From Thermotogae bacterium (GTDB lineage: Bacteria; Thermotogota; Thermotogae; Petrotogales; Petrotogaceae): DNA of 64,000 nucleotides. This document shows, in pieces, positions 44,643 through 53,049 of the stretch (within the stretch, counting starts at the first letter, position 1; each line of letters starts with the position of its first letter). The position numbers were made by a program, and so were the translations under genes. Where the stretch lies: the NCBI GenBank assembly GCA_024233675.1, contig JACKPH010000006.1, positions 1 to 64,000 of the forward strand, read 5' to 3'. A model generated the notes under the pieces. The model was given only the letters and a program-made list of their open reading frames with translations. It was not told the origin of the DNA and searched no databases.

Positions 44643-45559
44643 TAATATGCTTCTGAATATCCGGGATAATACTGTATAGCTTTTTTAAATAATTCTGCTG
44701 CTTCATCATTTCTGTATAAATTATAATATAAAAGTCCAAGGTCAAAATAAGCATAATAATGATCATCTTTAAGTTCTAAAACTTTTTTATAATCATCTTC
44801 AGCTTCATTATAAAAATAATTTCTATAATAAGATATACCTCTGAAAAGATAAGCATCGTAGTAATCCGAAAGATTTACCGCTGTAGTTAATGAATCAATA
44901 GATTTATCATATTCCTCAAGTTCTTCCTCAATCAGACCTTTAAGAAAATAAGTTATCATATTTTGTCTGAACAAAAGTGTTTTGTGAAGATTTTCAAGCG
45001 CTTTTTCATAATCCTTTTCCCGGAAATTTTTAAAAGAGGTATTAAGATAATTTTTATACATTTCCTCAGTATCAGAATAACCGGTTATTTTACCATTTTC
45101 ATAGTAGATATCGAAAATTTCGTCAAAAGAATCTTCTCTTATATTAAAAAGTTTTATATTTATTTTATTTTCATCTGCATCAGCATACATTATATGGGTT
45201 ATACCGGTTTCCGAAACTAAAGTTTCACCATTTGTACCATCGGTAAATCCGAAATATATTATGTTATTATTCTTCATTTCCTGTAAATAATCAAATTGAT
45301 CAATTATTTTAAAATTTTTATTTTTATCAGAAAGATCTTTCAGATAAGCTAAAAAATCTATATTGCTGATATTATTTCCGGAAATATTTTCAATCGCTAT
45401 ATATTTTCCGGTTAAAATACTTTCGGGAATAATTTCGGTATATGAAGAAACAGTATCAGGAATATCAGTGGGAACTTTTAAATCATCTGAAGTTTTTGAA
45501 GAACATGAAATCAGTAAAAAAGAAAAAATTAAAATAATAATTATAAAAATTTTTTTCAT
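44615..45559 (-). CDS. TPR lipoprotein, probably truncated at the C-terminus
   Basis: 314 residues: a lipobox LLISCSS after a signal peptide, an N-terminal domain of unknown type (about 30-165), and about four tetratricopeptide repeats (residues about 170-305; for example AYLFRGISYYRNYFYNEAEDDYKKVLEL). The last repeat starts SEAYYYLG and then ends abruptly in RRSTI, inside helix A, exactly where the NDH-2-like gene also breaks. GGGAGG precedes the ATG. Probably cut by the same rearrangement. Confidence 0.78.
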   Translation of the reverse strand: MKKIFIIIILIFSFLLISCSSKTSDDLKVPTDIPDTVSSYTEIIPESILTGKYIAIENISGNNISNIDFLAYLKDLSDKNKNFKIIDQFDYLQEMKNNNIIYFGFTDGTNGETLVSETGITHIMYADADENKINIKLFNIREDSFDEIFDIYYENGKITGYSDTEEMYKNYLNTSFKNFREKDYEKALENLHKTLLFRQNMITYFLKGLIEEELEEYDKSIDSLTTAVNLSDYYDAYLFRGISYYRNYFYNEAEDDYKKVLELKDDHYYAYFDLGLLYYNLYRNDEAAELFKKAIQYYPGYSEAYYYLGRRSTI

Positions 45560-45605
45560 AAATCACCTCCCTGTTATAATAAATTATCTCATAAAAATAA
45601 AAAAT

Positions 45606-45630
45606 AAGAACCGGTTTAAAACCGATTCTT
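45606..45630 (-). terminator. Terminator of the lemA operon
   Basis: AAGAA-CGGTT paired with AACCG-TTCTT around a C-A mismatch; a T-run follows on the minus strand. It overlaps the lemA stop. Confidence 0.75.
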
Positions 45631-46192
45631 AAAAATTTACCTGAGGATTAGTTTTTGCATAATCCGGAATTTCATAATAAGGTTTCTGTTCATAACCGCT
45701 CATTCCGGCAATTATATTTGAAGGAAACATTTTTATCTTTGTGTTGAAATCTTTAACAATATCATTGTATCTTTTTCTTGCAACAGAAATTCTGTTTTCT
45801 GTACCTGAAAGTTCATCCATTAATTGTGTGAAAAGTTTGTCTGATTTTAATTCAGGATAATTTTCAACAACAACAAGCAATCTTGAAAGTGCACTGTCGA
45901 GTTCATTATTTGCTGCAATTTTATCTTCAGCTGAGCCGGCACCTATCAATTTTGAACGTGCTTCGGCAACTGCTGTAAAAATATCTTTTTCCTGTGCTGC
46001 ATAACCTTTAACAGTGTTAACTATATTAGGTATTAAGTCAGCTCTTCTCAGCATCTGATTGTCTATTTCCGACCACGAGGAATTTACTGATTCTTCAAGT
46101 GCAACAAATTTGTTGTATGTTCCGAAATACCATGAAAAACCGATAATTACGATTATAACCAATACAATTAATGCTATAAGTCCTTTTTTCAC
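45629..46192 (-). CDS. lemA: LemA-family membrane protein
   Basis: 187 residues: an N-terminal transmembrane helix (about 4-25) and the LemA coiled helices (NKFVALEESVNSSWSEIDNQM, RRADLIPNIVNTVKGYAAQE, FNTKIKMFPSNIIAGMSGYEQKPYYEI). The role is unknown; it is often paired with TPM proteins and with peptidases such as HtpX. It starts at GTG, with AAGGA 10 nt upstream. It is 34 nt downstream of the TPM-domain gene, the usual partner. Confidence 0.93.
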   Translation of the reverse strand: MKKGLIALIVLVIIVIIGFSWYFGTYNKFVALEESVNSSWSEIDNQMLRRADLIPNIVNTVKGYAAQEKDIFTAVAEARSKLIGAGSAEDKIAANNELDSALSRLLVVVENYPELKSDKLFTQLMDELSGTENRISVARKRYNDIVKDFNTKIKMFPSNIIAGMSGYEQKPYYEIPDYAKTNPQVNF

Positions 46193-46226
46193 CTACGATC
46201 ACATCCTTCTTTATATTAATTTATGA

Positions 46227-47081
46227 TTAAAAACTTCTTCCGGCTCCGCCGCCGCCTGAAGAGCCGCCGCCGAATCCTTTAAAACTTCCTCCTGAGCGTC
46301 CCGAACTTCCGGAACCTCTTGAAATTTTTGATATAATATAGGCTTTTTCAAAAGTATTTCCGCATCTGGGGCATCTGTAATGTTTTATACCTCTTCCTGA
46401 ACTGGTATAAGTAGCCCTTTCAATTATATTTGTGTTTAAAAGTTTCATTCTTTTTCCGCATGAACGGCATTTTGGAATGCTCAGAAAAGAAGCGAAAAAA
46501 GAAAAAATAATAAAAATACCGACCATTATAATCCAGAAAAAATCAGAAGAAACGTTAAAACTATTTTCTTCGTAATCTGAAGCTTTAAATTCGCCGGAAA
46601 TATATTTAGTCATTGCTTCAATTCCCGAATAAAAAGCATCATAATAATTTTTTGCTTTAAGATTATCATACATATTATCATCTATTATTCTTCCGATTAA
46701 TCCGTCGGGAAGAACACCTTCAAGTCCGTAACCGACTTCTATTTCTATTCTGTTTTTTCCGGAAATGTTATCAGATGAAAGTGCCAGTAATATTACAAGG
46801 CCGTTATCTTTATCTTTTTTTCCGACACCCCATGTATTAAGTATCTCAGTCGCCATTTCCTTAGGGGTTATATCATCGGAAGTATTAATAGTTACAACAG
46901 CTATTTCTGATCCGGTTTGCTTTTCAACTGATGATATAAGAGTATTCAGATCTTTTTCCTGTTTATCTGATAGAACATTTATATAATCATTTACATAATT
47001 AATGTATTTCGGAACATTCCAGTCCGAAAAAACTGTTATAAAAGCTGCAGATAAAAACAAAATCATAATAATTTTTTTCAA
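46227..47081 (-). CDS. TPM-domain (YgcG-like) exported protein
   Basis: 284 residues: signal peptide (about 1-18), TPM domain (about 22-150; VPKYINYVNDYINVLSD, GSEIAVVTINT, NGLVILLAL, RIEIEVGYGLEGVLPD), a transmembrane helix (about 180-202), a zinc-ribbon-like CRSCGKRM/CPRCGNTF pair, and a Gly/Ser-rich tail. TPM proteins may act as phosphatases or photosystem/respiratory assembly factors elsewhere; function here is unknown. It starts at TTG (47079-47081) with GGAGG 7 nt upstream. Confidence 0.92.
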   Translation of the reverse strand: MKKIIMILFLSAAFITVFSDWNVPKYINYVNDYINVLSDKQEKDLNTLISSVEKQTGSEIAVVTINTSDDITPKEMATEILNTWGVGKKDKDNGLVILLALSSDNISGKNRIEIEVGYGLEGVLPDGLIGRIIDDNMYDNLKAKNYYDAFYSGIEAMTKYISGEFKASDYEENSFNVSSDFFWIIMVGIFIIFSFFASFLSIPKCRSCGKRMKLLNTNIIERATYTSSGRGIKHYRCPRCGNTFEKAYIISKISRGSGSSGRSGGSFKGFGGGSSGGGGAGRSF

Positions 47082-47131
47082 AATATCACCTCCGAATAGT
47101 ATATTATATAATAAAAAATCAAAAAGAGTAA

Positions 47132-47161
47132 ATAATACAATAAAAAGTAAAAAAACGACAA
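47132..47161 (-). promoter_or_regulatory. Promoter of the TPM-lemA operon
   Basis: Minus strand -35 TTGTCG (47156-47161), 18-bp spacer, -10 TATTAT (47132-47137). Confidence 0.5.
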
Positions 47162-47178
47162 TAAGATGTCATAAAATA

Positions 47179-47187
47179 TGATATAAT
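47179..47187 (+). promoter_or_regulatory. Extended -10 promoter element of msrBA
   Basis: TGATATAAT, 39 nt before the start codon. A half-site TTATTTCAATT, equal to one arm of the palindrome at 653-675, overlaps the ribosome binding site at 47204-47214. Confidence 0.55.
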
Positions 47188-47225
47188 TTAAATACGACAA
47201 AAATTATTTCAATTGGAGGCGGACT

Positions 47226-48080
47226 ATGAAAATAATTAAAAATCTAAGTGAAAATGAAAAATTTATTATAGCTGATAAAGGAACAGAAAGACCTTTTACA
47301 GGAAAATACGATAAACATTTTGAAAAAGGTATATATACATGTAAAAACTGCGGACTACCTCTTTACAGATCAGAGGATAAATTCGATTCAGGCTGCGGAT
47401 GGCCTTCTTTTGACGATGAAATACCAGGTGCTGTTTTAAAAACACCTGATAAAGATAATATACGTACGGAAATAACATGTTCTTACTGCGGTGCTCATTT
47501 GGGACATGTTTTTGAGGGAGAAAATCTTACGGATAAAAATATAAGACATTGTGTAAATTCAGTTTCTATGGATTTTACAGTGAATGAAAATGAAATAAAT
47601 TATGAAAGAGCTTTTTTTGCGGCCGGGTGCTTTTGGGGAACAGAGAGTCTTTTTAAAAAAGCCGAAGGTGTTGTAGGAACTGTTGTAGGATACAGCGGAG
47701 GTAAAAAAAGTTTTCCGACTTATGACATGGTATGCTACGGTTTTACGGGACATGCCGAAACAGTTCAGGTTGTATATGATAAAAGAAAAACTGATTATGA
47801 AAAACTTGTAAAATATTTTTTTGAACTTCATGATTTTACAGAGATAAACAGGCAGGGACCAGATATAGGACATCAGTACAGAAGTGTTATATTTTATACA
47901 GATACTGATCAGAAAGAAACAGCACTTAAAATAATTGAAAATCTGAAAGAAAAAAATTATGATGTTGCAACAAAAGTTGAAAAAATGACAGATTTCTGGA
48001 AAGCCGAGGAATATCATCAGGACTATTATATTAAAACAGGAGGAAAACCTTATTGTCATTATTTAAGGAAAATATTTTAA
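47226..48080 (+). CDS. msrBA: Fused peptide methionine sulfoxide reductase MsrB-MsrA
   Basis: 284 residues. Residues about 1-118 are MsrB (R-sulfoxide): two zinc Cys pairs (CKNCG, CSYCGAHLGHVF), SGCGWPSF, and catalytic Cys in RHCVNSVSMDF. Residues about 128-284 are MsrA (S-sulfoxide): FFAAGCFWGTESLF with catalytic Cys, then GYSGG and GHAETVQV. Together they repair oxidised methionine. MsrB precedes MsrA; many fusions have the reverse order. The ribosome site is TTGGAGG. Confidence 0.95.
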   Translation: MKIIKNLSENEKFIIADKGTERPFTGKYDKHFEKGIYTCKNCGLPLYRSEDKFDSGCGWPSFDDEIPGAVLKTPDKDNIRTEITCSYCGAHLGHVFEGENLTDKNIRHCVNSVSMDFTVNENEINYERAFFAAGCFWGTESLFKKAEGVVGTVVGYSGGKKSFPTYDMVCYGFTGHAETVQVVYDKRKTDYEKLVKYFFELHDFTEINRQGPDIGHQYRSVIFYTDTDQKETALKIIENLKEKNYDVATKVEKMTDFWKAEEYHQDYYIKTGGKPYCHYLRKIF

Positions 48081-48187
48081 AAAAATTTATGCTTTTATAT
48101 TTATTTTTTTCTGAAAAATAAAATAATTTATTATTAATAATTTTATGTTATAATGATTTTATAATTTACTGGGTTTTTAATCCGGAG

Positions 48188-49237
48188 GTGTCTTTAATAA
48201 AAGAAAAAGATAATATAAAAAGCGTTATAAAAAACCAAAACTTTGAAAGTATTATGAAATTCCTCTTAAAACTTAATAATCTTTTATTTGAACCTATGAG
48301 TTATAATGATTTTCTCAACGAGGTTCTTGTTCTTGCAGCAAATAATTTTAAAAATATAAATACAGGTTCTATACTTATTTCTGACAGGAAGAATAAATTT
48401 AGTTTTGTTGCCGTTTACGGATTTGAATTTCAGAAGGTAAAAAACATAAAAATAGATTCCGGAAAAACATTTATAGGTGTTTCTAACGGAGGAAAAATAA
48501 ATAAAACAATTTATGTAAACGATGTAAAAAAATTTTACAGTGAAAATAATCATATATATAATGAAAGTTTTACCAAAAATCTTGAAATATCAAAAATAGG
48601 TTCAACTATAAGTTCTCCTATAGTAATAGACGGAAATACTTACGGAATGCTTAATTTTGACTCTTTTGAAAAAAATGCTTTTTCTGAAGAAGATGTTCTT
48701 TTTGTAAATTATATTAGAAATCATATAGAAATAGCAATAAAAAATAAATTGTATGCTGATGAAATAAGTTATCTTACAAAATTCGACAAACTTACAGATA
48801 CTTACAACAGAAATTATTTTGAAAATATAATTATAAAAAAATATTTTGTCAAAAAGAACTCTTTTGTACTTGTTTATTTTGATATGGACAATCTTAAAGT
48901 AACTAATGATATTTTCGGACACCATTCCGGAGATATTCTTCTTAAAGCTTTTTCAGAAAAAATAAAAGATATAAAAGATAACGGTGACATAGTATGCCGT
49001 CTCGGCGGTGATGAATTTATAGGTATATTTTTTAATAAAAATATCGAGATAGTAAGTGAAATAATTGAAAGAGCAAGAAATGAGCTGAGAGAAGAAGTTA
49101 TAAGGTATAACAATAAAATTCTTATTGCCGAATTCAGTTACGGATGTGCATGTTATCCAAATGATTCCGATAATTATGAGCTCCTTGTAAAAATAGCCGA
49201 TCAGAGAATGTATAAAAATAAAACCGCACGGAAATAA
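48188..49237 (+). CDS. GAF-GGDEF diguanylate cyclase
   Basis: About 345 residues: a GAF sensory domain (about 40-185), then a GGDEF domain (about 195-345) beginning LTKFDKLTDTYNRNYFE and with the active-site motif RLGGDEFIGIF intact; it probably makes cyclic di-GMP. No transmembrane segment. The start is unclear: the GTG at 48188 overlaps the only ribosome site (GGAGGTG); 8 nt after GGAGG the in-frame codon is ATA (48197), and the next ATG is at 48254, which would cut the N-terminus. Confidence 0.88.
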   Translation: MSLIKEKDNIKSVIKNQNFESIMKFLLKLNNLLFEPMSYNDFLNEVLVLAANNFKNINTGSILISDRKNKFSFVAVYGFEFQKVKNIKIDSGKTFIGVSNGGKINKTIYVNDVKKFYSENNHIYNESFTKNLEISKIGSTISSPIVIDGNTYGMLNFDSFEKNAFSEEDVLFVNYIRNHIEIAIKNKLYADEISYLTKFDKLTDTYNRNYFENIIIKKYFVKKNSFVLVYFDMDNLKVTNDIFGHHSGDILLKAFSEKIKDIKDNGDIVCRLGGDEFIGIFFNKNIEIVSEIIERARNELREEVIRYNNKILIAEFSYGCACYPNDSDNYELLVKIADQRMYKNKTARK

Positions 49238-49249
49238 TCCGTGCGGTTT
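49221..49249 (+). terminator. Terminator of the GAF-GGDEF gene
   Basis: AAACCGCACGGA/TCCGTGCGGTTT (12 bp, loop AATAA) followed by T-rich sequence; overlaps the stop codon. Confidence 0.9.
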
Positions 49250-49354
49250 TATTTTGCATCTCGGAAAAACATCAATATAAGTAATTAAAAGCGATTATTT
49301 CCTATTTTGAAAGACTTTCTTTGTTTAACAAATTTTTTCAATTATATTTATAAA

Positions 49355-49363
49355 TGATATAAT
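49355..49363 (+). promoter_or_regulatory. Extended -10 promoter element of the lysine operon
   Basis: TGATATAAT, 67 nt before atoD. The -35 region is T-rich without a clear hexamer. Confidence 0.6.
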
Positions 49364-49373
49364 AAAAATGGAA

Positions 49374-49391
49374 TAGTGAAAAAAATTTCAT
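49374..49391. promoter_or_regulatory. Imperfect palindrome near the lysine operon transcription start
   Basis: AGTGAAA, then AAAA, then TTTCATT. It sits just downstream of the expected start of transcription, and its left part AATAGTGAA is identical to the one in the NDH-2 leader (43865). It could be a repressor site. Confidence 0.4.
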
Positions 49392-49430
49392 TTTTATATT
49401 TTTTTTGAAAGAAATGTTAGGGGTGAGAAA

Positions 49431-50087
49431 ATGGAAATTATCAGTGTTAAAGATGTCACAAAATACATTAATGACGGAGATACTCTTTTAATAGGCGGAT
49501 TTCTCGGAGTCGGAAGTCCTGATGCCATAATAAACGAAATTATTGATTCCGGCAAAAAAGATTTTACTGTTGTAGGAAATGACACTTCTTTTGAAACAAA
49601 CGGAATAGGAAGATTTGTAAAAGAAAATAAAGTTAAGAAAATTATTGCATCACATATAGGTACAAATCCCGAAACACAGAAACAAATGATTGAAGAAAGT
49701 ATAGAAGTTGAATTAATTCCACAGGGAACTCTTGCGGAACAGATAAGAGCAGGGGGAGTAGGACTCGGGGGAATACTTACACCTACCGGACTCGGTACAG
49801 TTGTTGAAAAAAATAAAACTATTGTTGAAGTTGACGGTAAAAAATATTTACTTGAAAAACCTATAAGAGGAAATGTAGCGGTTATAAAAGCAAAAAAAGC
49901 TGATAAAGCAGGAAATCTTATTTATAGTTTTACAGCAAGAAATTTTAATCCTATTATGGCAATGGCTGCTGATATAGTTATTGCTGAAGTTGAAGAAATA
50001 ATTGAAACCGGAAAAATAAATCCTGATGAAATTCATACTCCCGGTATATTTGTTGATTATATAGTTTTAGGCGGTGATGAAAAATGA
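49431..50087 (+). CDS. atoD: Butyrate-acetoacetate CoA-transferase, alpha subunit
   Basis: 218 residues of the family I CoA-transferase alpha subunit: GDTLLIGGFLGVGSPDAIINE, IPQGTLAEQIRAGGVGLGG, and VNP-like GNLIYSFTARNFNP. With atoA it moves CoA from butyryl-CoA to acetoacetate, releasing butyrate. It is the first gene of the lysine fermentation operon. Ribosome site GGGGTGAG; overlaps atoA as ATGA. Confidence 0.94.
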   Translation: MEIISVKDVTKYINDGDTLLIGGFLGVGSPDAIINEIIDSGKKDFTVVGNDTSFETNGIGRFVKENKVKKIIASHIGTNPETQKQMIEESIEVELIPQGTLAEQIRAGGVGLGGILTPTGLGTVVEKNKTIVEVDGKKYLLEKPIRGNVAVIKAKKADKAGNLIYSFTARNFNPIMAMAADIVIAEVEEIIETGKINPDEIHTPGIFVDYIVLGGDEK

Positions 50088-50734
50088 ATTCAAAAGAACT
50101 TATAGCAAGAAGAGTTGCCAAAGAACTTAAAAACGGATCACTTGTAAATTTGGGAATAGGTCTTCCTACAATGGTTGCAAATTATATACCTGAAGATATA
50201 AATGTTATGTTTCATTCCGAAAACGGTATTATAGGTATGGGACCTACACCTGAAGAAGGTATGGAAAACAAAGATCTTACTAATGCCGGAAATGGTTTTA
50301 TAACCTATGTACCGGGAGCGGTATCATTTGATTCCGCAATGTCTTTTGCAATTATAAGAGGTGGGCATCTCGATATAACTGTTCTGGGAGGTCTGCAGGT
50401 TGATGAAAACGGACAGCTGGCAAACTGGATGGTTCCCGGGAAAAAAATTCCCGGAATGGGTGGTGCGATGGATCTTGTTACAGGAGCAAAAAAAGTTATT
50501 GTAGCTATGACCCATTTGGCCGGAGAAAGTTCGAAAATCGTAAAAAAATGTACACTTCCGCTTACTTCACTAAGAAAAGTTGATCTTATAGTTACTGATA
50601 TGGCGGTTATTGAACCGACAGAAGAAGGACTTCTGCTTGTTGAAAGAGCTCCGGGCGTAAAAGTTTCTGATATTCTTAAAGCAACGGAAGCTGAACTTAT
50701 AGTACCGGATTATGTTCCTGAAATGATAGTTTAA
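50084..50734 (+). CDS. atoA: Butyrate-acetoacetate CoA-transferase, beta subunit
   Basis: 216 residues. The catalytic glutamate, which forms the CoA thioester, is in FHSENGIIGMGP near residue 46; GGHLDITVLGGLQVDENGQLANWMVPG is the family signature. It pairs with the alpha subunit encoded just upstream. In this pathway it couples butyrate release to reactivation of the acetoacetate formed by Kce. Confidence 0.95.
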   Translation: MNSKELIARRVAKELKNGSLVNLGIGLPTMVANYIPEDINVMFHSENGIIGMGPTPEEGMENKDLTNAGNGFITYVPGAVSFDSAMSFAIIRGGHLDITVLGGLQVDENGQLANWMVPGKKIPGMGGAMDLVTGAKKVIVAMTHLAGESSKIVKKCTLPLTSLRKVDLIVTDMAVIEPTEEGLLLVERAPGVKVSDILKATEAELIVPDYVPEMIV

Positions 50735-50747
50735 TGGAGGTGTTTTT

Positions 50748-51137
50748 ATGGATAAAGTTGTTATAAGATTAAGAATGAGTCAGGCAGATGCTCATTACGG
50801 CGGAAATCTTGTTGACGGAGCAAGAATGCTTCAGCTTTTCGGTGATGTAGCAACTGAACTTTTAATAAGAAATGACGGAGATGAAGGCCTTTTCAGAGCC
50901 TATGACAGTATAGAATTTTTAGCTCCGGTTTATGCTGGAGATTATATAGAAGCAACAGGTGAAATAACACAGCAGGGAAATAGTTCGAGAAAAATGACTT
51001 TTGAGGCAAAAAAAGTTATTATCCCGAGACCTGATCTGAATGATTCAGCAGCTGATTTTCTTTCTGAACCTGTATTAGTATGCAGAGCTTCAGGAACATG
51101 TGTTGTTCCTAAAGATAAACAGAGAAGGATGAGATAA
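50748..51137 (+). CDS. kal: L-3-aminobutyryl-CoA ammonia-lyase
   Basis: 129 residues, hot-dog fold: IRLRMSQADAHYGGNLVDGARMLQLFGDVATEL and YAGDYIEATGEI. It removes ammonia from 3-aminobutyryl-CoA to give crotonyl-CoA. The context (between atoA and kce) and the DAHYGGNLVDGA signature identify it. TGGAGG is the ribosome site. Confidence 0.94.
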   Translation: MDKVVIRLRMSQADAHYGGNLVDGARMLQLFGDVATELLIRNDGDEGLFRAYDSIEFLAPVYAGDYIEATGEITQQGNSSRKMTFEAKKVIIPRPDLNDSAADFLSEPVLVCRASGTCVVPKDKQRRMR

Positions 51138-51965
51138 ATGGAGAAACTTATTATTACAGCTGCTATTACCGGTGCTGAAGTAACAAGAAAAGAACAGCCG
51201 AATTTACCTCTTACACCTGATGAAATTGCAGAAGAAGCCTATAAATGTTATCTTGCAGGTGCATCAGTAGTACATGTTCATGCAAGAGATAAAGATGGAA
51301 ATCCTACTCAGGATTATAATGTATATAAAGAAATAAAAGAAAAAACCGAAAAAAAATGTAATATTATTTTTCAGCCTTCAACCGGAGGAGCCGTATGGCA
51401 TAAATTTGAAGAAAGAATGCAGCCTCTTTTGCTCAATCCTGAAATGGCTACACTTTCCGCAGGAACATGTAATTTCGGTGAAGATATTTTTGTAAATTCT
51501 TCAGAATTTATGGAAGGATTTGCAGCTGAAATGACAAAAAGAAATATAAAACCTGAAATAGAAGTTTTTGAGCGCGGTATGATAGATAATGCTCTGAAAC
51601 TTGTAAAAAAAGGTCTTTTGAAAATGCCGCTTCATTTTGATTTTGTTATGGGGGTTCCCGGTGCCATAGGCGGTAATATAGATGATCTTGTTTATCTTGT
51701 TTCGCATATTCCTCAGGGATCAACATGGACAGTTGCCGGTATAGGAAGAACAGAACTTCCTCTTGCGGTTCATGCTATTCTTATGGGAGGAAATGTAAGA
51801 GTTGGATTTGAAGACAATATATATTATAAAAAAGGTGAACTTGCCGTTTCAAATGCTCAGCTTGTTGAAAGAATAGTAAGAATTTCAGAAGAACTGGGAA
51901 GAGAAGTAGCAACACCTGAGGAAGCAAGAAAAATACTTGGAATCGGAGGTATAAATAATGATTAA
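51138..51965 (+). CDS. kce: 3-keto-5-aminohexanoate cleavage enzyme
   Basis: 275 residues (DUF849/BKACE family) forming a TIM barrel. Zinc ligands are probably HVHARD near residues 46-48 and the Glu in EIEVFERGM; also QPSTGG and GVPGAIGG. It condenses 3-keto-5-aminohexanoate with acetyl-CoA to give acetoacetate and 3-aminobutyryl-CoA. It directly follows kal (no spacer) and overlaps kdd by 8 nt. Confidence 0.95.
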   Translation: MEKLIITAAITGAEVTRKEQPNLPLTPDEIAEEAYKCYLAGASVVHVHARDKDGNPTQDYNVYKEIKEKTEKKCNIIFQPSTGGAVWHKFEERMQPLLLNPEMATLSAGTCNFGEDIFVNSSEFMEGFAAEMTKRNIKPEIEVFERGMIDNALKLVKKGLLKMPLHFDFVMGVPGAIGGNIDDLVYLVSHIPQGSTWTVAGIGRTELPLAVHAILMGGNVRVGFEDNIYYKKGELAVSNAQLVERIVRISEELGREVATPEEARKILGIGGINND

Positions 51966-52992
51966 AGGAAACCCTTTCGGAACACACAGAGTAATAGAAC
52001 CAATCGGATATCTTCCCCAGCCTGCAAGAAAAATAGACAATAACATGGAAATTTTTTCCAATGAAATTCTTATAGATGTTATAACCCTTAATGTAGATTC
52101 TGCAAGTTTTACCCAGATAAAAAATGCATGTGAAGGTTCTGAGGAAAAAATAAAAAAAATGATAAACGATATAGTTGATGAGAGAGGTAAACTTCAGAAT
52201 CCTGTAACAGGTTCAGGAGGAATGCTTATCGGAAAAGTTCTTAAAATAGGTGATGATTTTCCGGATAAAAATTTAAAAGTAGGAGATAAAATTGCAACTT
52301 TAGTTTCTCTTTCACTTACACCTCTTAAAATAGAAGAAATAAAAAAAGTTAATACAGAAAATGATCAGGTTGATATAAAAGGTAAAGCAATACTTTTTGA
52401 AACAGGTTTATATTCGGTATTACCTGAAGATATACCTGAAAAACTTGCTCTTGCTGTTCTTGATGTTGCCGGAGCTCCTGCTCAGGTAAATAAACTTGTA
52501 CAGCCCGGAATGACAGTTACAATAATAGGCGGCGGCGGAAAATCAGGAGTTCTCTGCTGTTATGAAGCTAAGAAAAATGCCGGAAAAGACGGTAAAGTAA
52601 TAGTTGTTGAATATTCAAAAGAAAATGCCGAAAGAATAAAAAGAATGAATCTTGCCGATGAAGTTTTTGTTATGGATGCCACAAAGCCTGTTGAAGTTTA
52701 CAACAAAATTTATGAAGCCACAGAAGGAAAACTATGTGATGTTACTATAAATAATGTAAATGTAGAAGGTACGGAAATGTCTTCAATACTTATAACAAAA
52801 GATGAAGGAACTGTTTACTTTTTCTCTATGGCTACTTCTTTTACAAGAGCAGCGCTCGGTGCTGAAGGTGTCGGAAAAGATATAACTATGATGATAGGTA
52901 ACGGTTATACAAAAGGTCATGCAGACCTAAGTCTTGATATTTTAAGAGAATCAGAAGATATAAGAAAGCTTTTTGAAAAGCTGTATATCTGA
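51958..52992 (+). CDS. kdd: L-erythro-3,5-diaminohexanoate dehydrogenase
   Basis: 344 residues. The NAD loop TIIGGGGKSGVLCCYEAKKN is followed by VVEYSKENAERIK; the rest resembles a divergent medium-chain dehydrogenase without zinc ligands. It oxidatively deaminates 3,5-diaminohexanoate to 3-keto-5-aminohexanoate. GGAGG precedes the ATG. Position between kce and kamA is as in Fusobacterium and clostridial clusters. Confidence 0.95.
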   Translation: MIKGNPFGTHRVIEPIGYLPQPARKIDNNMEIFSNEILIDVITLNVDSASFTQIKNACEGSEEKIKKMINDIVDERGKLQNPVTGSGGMLIGKVLKIGDDFPDKNLKVGDKIATLVSLSLTPLKIEEIKKVNTENDQVDIKGKAILFETGLYSVLPEDIPEKLALAVLDVAGAPAQVNKLVQPGMTVTIIGGGGKSGVLCCYEAKKNAGKDGKVIVVEYSKENAERIKRMNLADEVFVMDATKPVEVYNKIYEATEGKLCDVTINNVNVEGTEMSSILITKDEGTVYFFSMATSFTRAALGAEGVGKDITMMIGNGYTKGHADLSLDILRESEDIRKLFEKLYI

Positions 52993-53049
52993 AAAAGGGT
53001 TTAATTTTAAAATAATAACCGGATAATTTTTATTTTTTGGGAGGATAAT

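Noticed and set aside
47559..48059. 166-codon antisense frame over msrBA
   Set aside because: Same antisense bias, opposite a clear fused reductase gene.
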